In this document: positions 58,069 to 64,000 of the stretch, in pieces | How the letters are laid out: each line of letters opens with the position of its first letter | Numbering within the stretch: the first letter of the stretch is position 1 | DNA from: Paramacrobiotus metropolitanus | Lineage: Eukaryota > Tardigrada > Eutardigrada > Parachela > Macrobiotidae | Direction: 5' to 3' | Assembly: GCF_019649055.1 (NCBI RefSeq) | Contig: NW_026570471.1 | Location: 1 to 64,000 of the forward strand | DNA length: 64,000 nt | Program-made: the position numbers and the translations under genes | The notes under the pieces: generated by a model | Told to the model about the DNA's origin: nothing | Seen by the model: the letters and a program-made list of their open reading frames with translations, nothing else | The model's database searches: none

Positions 58069-61000
58069 ACACGATAATCGCGGCAGTGGAAACTTCGGTT
58101 ACCGAGGGGCAGAGGTGGCCAGGTGCAGGATGCCCTGCGGTCGCCCTGGACATCACAGCAGTAGGCTCGCCAATTAACGACCTACGTCGATCGGATGGAA
58201 GCCAAGTTCTTCCAGTGGGCCCAGGATGGCACGTTTTCCTGCGGTATCTGCATGGGGCAACCACAACCAAGGCAGTTGTGGTGATGCCAGTTTCCGGCTG
58301 GAGGACAATCGTAACCCGAGATGGTACTGGTATTGGAGGTACCGGTACGATATTGGCCATCCACTTGGATCAACCAATCAGAAATAATCCGAACATCGTA
58401 CCTCCGCCGCGCTCTCGTGAACAGAATGCCGGGGTCAAGGAAACGGCGGAAACCGTCAGGATGGCGGCCGCCCGGTGCTGGCGGCACCGCCAGCTAGCCA
58501 GCGACCACCTTCTCCGGTCTCCCCAACCCCAATAGGAGCTCGAGAAACTTCCAGCCCGTAGAAAATGGTCCGGCCCTGGGAACTTCCCAGAAGAACGGGC
58601 AAAATCGATGAGCTCCGGTGACTCATTCGACCTCCGTCGTCCAACAGATCCACCGGACAAGGGGAACCCCACTAATCGGATTGGCCCTTATGACACAGCT
58701 AAGAACCTTAACTAGGAAACAGTTGGAATCCAGGCCCGGACACTTATTTTTCGGCAACTACTCGGATCCCCCCAGGCCACCAAGGCTTGGATCCTGCCTA
58801 AAGAATCAACATCCCCGCAAATAACCCCGTCCTCGTTGCCCAATAGGCGACCGAGGATGATTTACAAGGTCTTGCCCGGACGGATCATCAACCAGACCGT
58901 TAACCACGATCTGCCATTACAGCCGAGGCTACCCCGGATGTGCACCTTAATTAACCCGCAAGACCCTCCGCAAGGTTGGCCAATAGGCGACGAACGTCGA
59001 TGTTTAGGGTTTTTCCCGGATGGAACAACCACCAGATCGCTTGACTACGGTCTGCTACAGCAACTAAGGTTACTTCGGATACCGAGGTTACCCGGATCCA
59101 AACCTCAAAGTCCGCCAGTAACCCTTTCCAAGTTACCCAAAACATGACAGGAGATGAAATTAGGGTTTTTGCAGGACACATCATTCAGTACAGCCCGTAA
59201 CTACGATCCGCAAGTGCAGGCGAAGATATAACTCGGATTTCAACTCGAGTACCGAAGCTGCCATTGGACTTTAACCCAGCAGCCGAGGCTGACCATAGAT
59301 TTTGATTCTGCTAACGTGCCTTCTCTCGGATACCGAGACCACCCTCAAACTTAACCCTCGAAACACGGCATTACTCAGCCTATATTATTCAGTTAGTTGA
59401 CTAGGCACAGAATTGACGGGTTTGTCCAGATGAAAACCTTGGAACATCGGAGTCGACCGGACGCAGGAGTCTGACTCCCCGCTTAGAGCATTCAACCACA
59501 TGAAGACCCGGTCCTTGTTGCCTAATAGGTGACAGGACACGAAATCACGGTTTTGCTCCGTTGAAAACGTCATATTACCGGATTCCACCGGAAGATCCAG
59601 CGACCAGGTGACCCAATAGGCCCTGTTTCTAACCTGCCTTATGGTATTCGCGGATGCGACAGTGCCTCTCCACTAACTTTACCCGACAAACCTTGGCTGG
59701 ATGTAAGTACGAGTCTGTTTTACCCGGCTTCGAAGGTTTCAGTCAAGTCTAATTGGATGATGCCGGGTCGGCAAGTGAGTTTTCCGCCAGTTTCTCACCC
59801 GGCCACGAAGATCCATGCCATACCCAAATTCAATCCGTCAGAAGTAAGTTTCGCGCCCATTTCTTCCCTAACCCTCGGTGAATTGAAACGGCTCCATCGG
59901 GTATCCCGAGAACCGATGCCTCGGACCCGGATGACCGGACATCCAGTGGACTGGAGCCCTCGTGAGCGGACGTACTCTAGTCTGAATAAACACCCGGACC
60001 AAAGACTTTGAATTTACTTTTTCGAATCATGAAATGATGTCCTCATTCAGATCTTTAGCTGAATTCTTTATTAACCTGCTTTCCAGGAACGGTGAGGTTT
60101 TTTTACTTTAGCTAGAGACAGAATAATGCTTTATTTTTTTAGCTTTTGCCTTTACGGATGTCGCTAAAAGCGCAACTGGCAGAAGTCTACACCGGTCCGA
60201 CAAGAACATCGACCGACCTTTGGATTTCGGCCGTGAGTTGTATTGCCACCACGGGCCCGGGTGATAACGCAGGACCGGAGAGACCCACACCGGAAATTCC
60301 GGAGGTGTAGCCACCGACACCAATAGTGTCGTGTACGGAGCGTTTGAGAGGAGTCCCGGAGTTTCTAACAAAAAATCACAACCGGACTTTTTGTAATCGG
60401 GATTAAGTCCTGATAGAGTAACCCAACACGGAACCTTCCCGGAAGGTACGATATGAGGGGACATGGACCGCACTCGACTTCCGTGGACCGATTAAAGTCG
60501 GGATCCGAAGAGTCGATTCCGGACAGGAAAACGTTGTAGTGGCGGAGCGAATGATACACCCCTCAAGCTACAAATGGCGCGAAATAGCCTTATCACGTAG
60601 TCAAAAGTAACCCGACGAATCGCTTGCAAAAGACTTATCGACGGCGCGAAACCCCAGTAAGGGTCAAACCAAACCGAAAGCAAACTTACGCGAAGCAAAA
60701 ACCGACGGACTGGTAAATAAACCGAATCAACCGGGCTTAGCAGCCCTGCAGTGCCCCAATAAAATCAGCCCGCTAAATCAAGTCCGGGCAAGAAACCCGG
60801 TCCGTCACCAAATCGAGGGCGTGACCGATCCCAGTAGAAACCACCTTCGGACTTTGCGACACAGGCTATGCAGGAATTGCAGAAGCAGACTGTAATAACA
60901 GAGGACACGGAGACGCCAAAGAAGCTGAAGGGAAAGGCCAAAGTACCGGACCCGGCACGGGAAAACGGACGGAAACGAAACGCGAAGCTATACCGAGGCA

Positions 61001-61796
61001 GACGAAGGAAAAAAATCGGTGAAGAAGCGGGAAAATAAACAACTTCAAACACCGGTCCCGGGACAACCAACCACCAGCAGTCCGGTCGATCCACCGGTCC
61101 CGAATCAGAAGCGTGAAACGACAGTGAGGCATAAGCTAAAGGCTGAAGAAGTACTAGAAGAGGCTGAGGTAGTGGTTGAAGAAGCTCATATAGATATCCT
61201 GAGCAGTTATAGGAGATGATTCTAACCGCACAATGCCAAAATAACTATATCAACTGCACCACGCCCAATTGGATCATAGGTAGCTTATACTAAGGAACCG
61301 ATTTCTCATAGCTCATAGAAGTTAACGGTCGGACCCAGGGCGGTCATCCATGATCCCGCTACAGAGCTTACAACCCGCATTATGCTTTATGTAATCGAAA
61401 TATTGGTGAATGTAAGCGCGGATATCAGGCAAAATGCCCCGGCTACCAGTTCACCTGTACGGTCAGATCTTCCCGCCACGTTTACCGGTGCCCAAAGAAG
61501 TCCCGCCTTTTTCGCAACCGGACCGGTCTCGGCGCAGCCGATGTCATTTGCCTCGACGAACAAATAAGTTGACAGTTTGCCAAGTCGTTAACTCCAAACA
61601 TCTACTTACTACAAGGGCTGACGTACCCCAACTACAGTTACTCAGTATCACCCTTCCCGGTGTCATATGGAAAACGTGATGTGATCATCTTTTGATCACA
61701 CGCCGCACGATGTAAGCGGACTTAGCCTATAGATCTATAACCGACACTTATGCGACCCGGAATACCCGCTAGGTATTCACGTCTACTTCCATCTAT
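58069..61796. other. GC-rich region without recognisable genes
   Basis: Short overlapping frames on both strands (for example 58086-58535, 60765-61094) have repetitive, low-complexity translations and no domain. Part may belong to the preceding retroelement. A Lys/Arg/Glu-rich frame at 60870-61040 is not called. Confidence 0.35.
58830..59620. repeat. Degenerate tandem repeats
   Basis: 'caataggcgac'-type starts occur at about 58840, 58980, 59523 and 59610. Phrases of the form 'ggtttttcccggatgga' or 'ggtcttgcccggacgga' recur about 30 bases later, and 'cagaccg...cgatctgc' follows. The spacing suggests a decayed unit of about 140 bp. Confidence 0.45.
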
Positions 61797-63510
61797 GGCC
61801 GGATTCACGCTGACTTCTATCTATCCATTTTCTATGGAAGCGCCGCCCAAAACGGCCGATTTTTTAGCAGTATGCGTGAACGCGGCGCGCTTTACTAAAT
61901 AGATACCTAAATAGGGAGCAGGATTGCATTCACACAGACACCTTTGAATAGGTGCAATAAAAGTTATTGTTTAGGCGCCTGCGATAGTCAGTCGAGTTTG
62001 CGTGAACACATGCTGCCTATCAGTACTTATAAGTATAGTTCAAAATACGAGTACGTAAACAAGACGCCGAACTAAAACCGAATAAAATCACAGAATGGTA
62101 ATTATTTTTACACTCTTACTGTTACGAAGATCGATTATTTAGTAGACTGTGGACAAAATACGTATAATACTTAACACTTACGGTTCCGTGTGCTTCATAA
62201 ATTTAATCGAACTAGCATACCACATAATAAAAGTTGCATTTCCCGTATTTCGGTTCTTTGGGTGCCATTTGTTTGCTACCTGGCTTACAATAAAAATTAT
62301 TGAATGTATTTTCAAGTCAGTGCTTCAAAAGCAGGCAAAAGCTGAAATCAGTTTTCCAGGTTTAAAAAATGGCGCATCACAAAAGACACCAGATATTATT
62401 ACAGTAAGAGTGCTCGAATTTCTATTTACCCAACACAAGTCTATCCAGTTGGTTCATTAGTTATTCGGCTTGCCATACGCTTAATATCGGCTCACCATAA
62501 GGCAGCGCTCAACCGCCTCGGGCGGCTATTCGCTACCGTCACAGCGAGCGGATGCGTATAACGCTGCCTACTGCTACCGCGGGCGGTTGCCAGTTGCCGA
62601 TACAGCGGGCGGGTGCCTACTGCATGGCTGATCATACGTTGACTCTCCGCATAGTGTAATCACAGCTTTAATACAATTATTTTGTAATAAACGTTTCGAA
62701 AATAAATTGTTAGAAGGCACGGTCTGTACAGATACTCTGTACACGTATTATGATCGCTGTATAAATCAGTAAAAGTGTAACACATAATAAGGCAATAAAA
62801 AATTTGAAGGAGTTTTTTTTACTTTAAAGTACAAAAGCATTGTTTCTAATTTTTCAGGGTGTTAACACAGTTCAAATTTCCATCGTTTTATTAACTGCAG
62901 GGGCAAACTTACCAGTTGCGATATTCTTTCTGAAATTAAATTTTTCTCCCAGTGAAATTGTATTGGTTTTGCAAGCGGTAGAACTGAGATTTTGTAAGCA
63001 CACATGTGACATGTAGCAAAGTATTATCGCGTGCATTATAAATATATTAATTATGACACTTATGCAGATTTGCTTATGCAGCAAACGCACGGTACCATTA
63101 AAAAAGTGATAGTAGATTGTAAACGTTAAAGTACGGCTGATGTCTGAAATGGTAACAAAGGCCAGATCAGTGGTATCCTGGATCAAACATTTTGTAGGTT
63201 ATTCCACAATGGTGGTGAAAGCATTTCAATCAAAAATGCGTGTATATCCGGGACAAATAGGAACCTCGAGTGGTTCCTATTTGTCTTAACCATTGTGTCT
63301 ACGGAACAAACGAAAAGGTACCTTTTGATAGGAAAGCACTGTTCAGGCCGCACATTGCTATCTACCAATTAAGAGCTAGGTAATTAACGTTAGCATAGAT
63401 GTGCTGCGTGAACGCAAATTTGGGACCTAATGCAATTAGGCGGTTGTCCCCGTTTGAACTCAAATCCCGCTAAGCAATTAAGATAGATAGGTGTATGCGT
63501 GAATTCAGCC
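61797..63510. mobile_element. Candidate TIR element, 1.7 kb
   Basis: Left end GGCCGGATTCACGCTGAC at 61797 and the complement of the right end, GGCTGAATTCACGCATAC, ending at 63510, match over about 29 bp; both continue into CTATCTATC. 'gcgtgaac' recurs near both ends. No transposase is seen. An AT-rich 103-codon frame at 62149-62460 has no known domain. Confidence 0.5.
63252..63285. repeat. Perfect 14 bp stem hairpin
   Basis: GACAAATAGGAACC and its exact complement are separated by the 6 nt loop TCGAGT. It lies inside the candidate TIR element. It could be a structural or recombination hairpin; no run of T follows it. Confidence 0.9.
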
Positions 63511-64000
63511 TATCTCTACCTATATAAGCTCTGCATTGTTGTACCATCTACACTGTACCAAGTCATCTACATGTCATTTACGTAGAGATCTCTAGTCATT
63601 TGTATGCATGCTAGCATTGTACCATCCGCGTACAGTCATCATGTACCATCAATAAAGATACAGCACGGTCAGTCTATCTCTTCTCTTATATTAATAAAAC
63701 CCACTATTACACCGGACACGGCTACGACCAAAACGCGGTATCCACAAGGCCCTCGCTTTTGTGGCAAATCACAGTCATCGGGCAGTCGGAATGAAATAAG
63801 CCCTAAATCTGACCCCAAATGGACATGTTCCACCGGCTACCGGTAAACCGACATGACGACATCCCCAACAGGGTTGAGGGCGTAGACAAAACTCCATTAG
63901 ACTCGTTACGCTGCAGACCGCGGTCCCTAAACACGTTCTGGTACCGGTCGGGCCCTCAATCAGGAAACGGCGGTAGACATCCATCGCAAACCGTAACCAC
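63511..64000. other. Unassigned window end
   Basis: No gene is supported. 'gtaccat' and 'catctac' phrases repeat at 63540-63650. Confidence 0.4.

Noticed and set aside
62149-62460. 103-codon AT-rich frame in the candidate TIR element
   Set aside because: Hydrophobic low-complexity composition expected from AT-rich DNA; no transposase motif.
1-64000. tRNA, rRNA, CRISPR or bacterial operon signals
   Set aside because: None seen; introns and eukaryotic domains argue against a prokaryotic source.

Overview
This is animal genomic DNA with small spliced genes, many short introns and many non-autonomous transposons. The protein-coding content is mainly a tandem array of BTB-BACK genes, an F-box gene, a BEN-like gene and two small secreted thyroglobulin type-1 genes. 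From memory, the F-box gene with its repetitive N-terminal half and the expanded BTB family resemble gene families seen in tardigrades (Hypsibius/Ramazzottius type). That placement is an inference and was not tested.

Layout. (1) 1-6.3 kb: BTB-BACK gene A, six exons, with a 2.2 kb inverted-repeat transposon inside intron 4. (2) 7.3-13.1 kb: a hairpin repeat, a three-exon F-box gene, a 640 bp fold-back MITE and a two-exon BEN-like gene. (3) 13.6-16.3 kb: a second, inverted copy of the gene A intron transposon. (4) 17.5-20.5 kb: BTB-BACK gene B, intact except for a 7-nt deletion. (5) 20.9-22.2 kb: a decayed reverse-transcriptase element. (6) 22.3-30.6 kb: two copies of one duplicated segment. 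Each carries a reverse-strand thyroglobulin-domain gene, and only the first keeps BTB-BACK pseudogene C. (7) 32-35 kb: intact gene D. (8) 35.9-40 kb: pseudogene E, hit by two transposons. (9) 43.2-45.4 kb: intact gene F. (10) 46.5-49.3 kb: pseudogene G. (11) 50.2-52.4 kb: a fold-back element, a minisatellite and a pogo-like MITE. (12) 54-58 kb: a broken Ty3/gypsy-type LTR-retrotransposon fossil. (13) 58-64 kb: degenerate repeats and a TIR element, with no convincing genes.

The most notable observation is the BTB-BACK array. All copies share one exon plan and the same intron phases, but the part after BACK comes in two kinds. Genes A, B, D and F end in a single exon of about 170-185 residues with a possible Tudor-like barrel. 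Copies C, E and G instead continue into three exons encoding an acidic Ser/Asp-rich linker, a basic tail and a histone H3-like fold. The fold has the Trp seen in CENP-A/Cse4-type H3s. Gene F has the BTB-BACK part of the C/E/G clade but the tail of the A/B/D clade, so tails appear to have been exchanged at a phase-0 intron. All three histone-tailed copies here are damaged; an intact relative would have to lie elsewhere.

All coordinates come from reading the sequence by eye. Exon ends were chosen by GT/AG (or GC/AG) sites, phase agreement and comparison among paralogs in the window. No database search was run.
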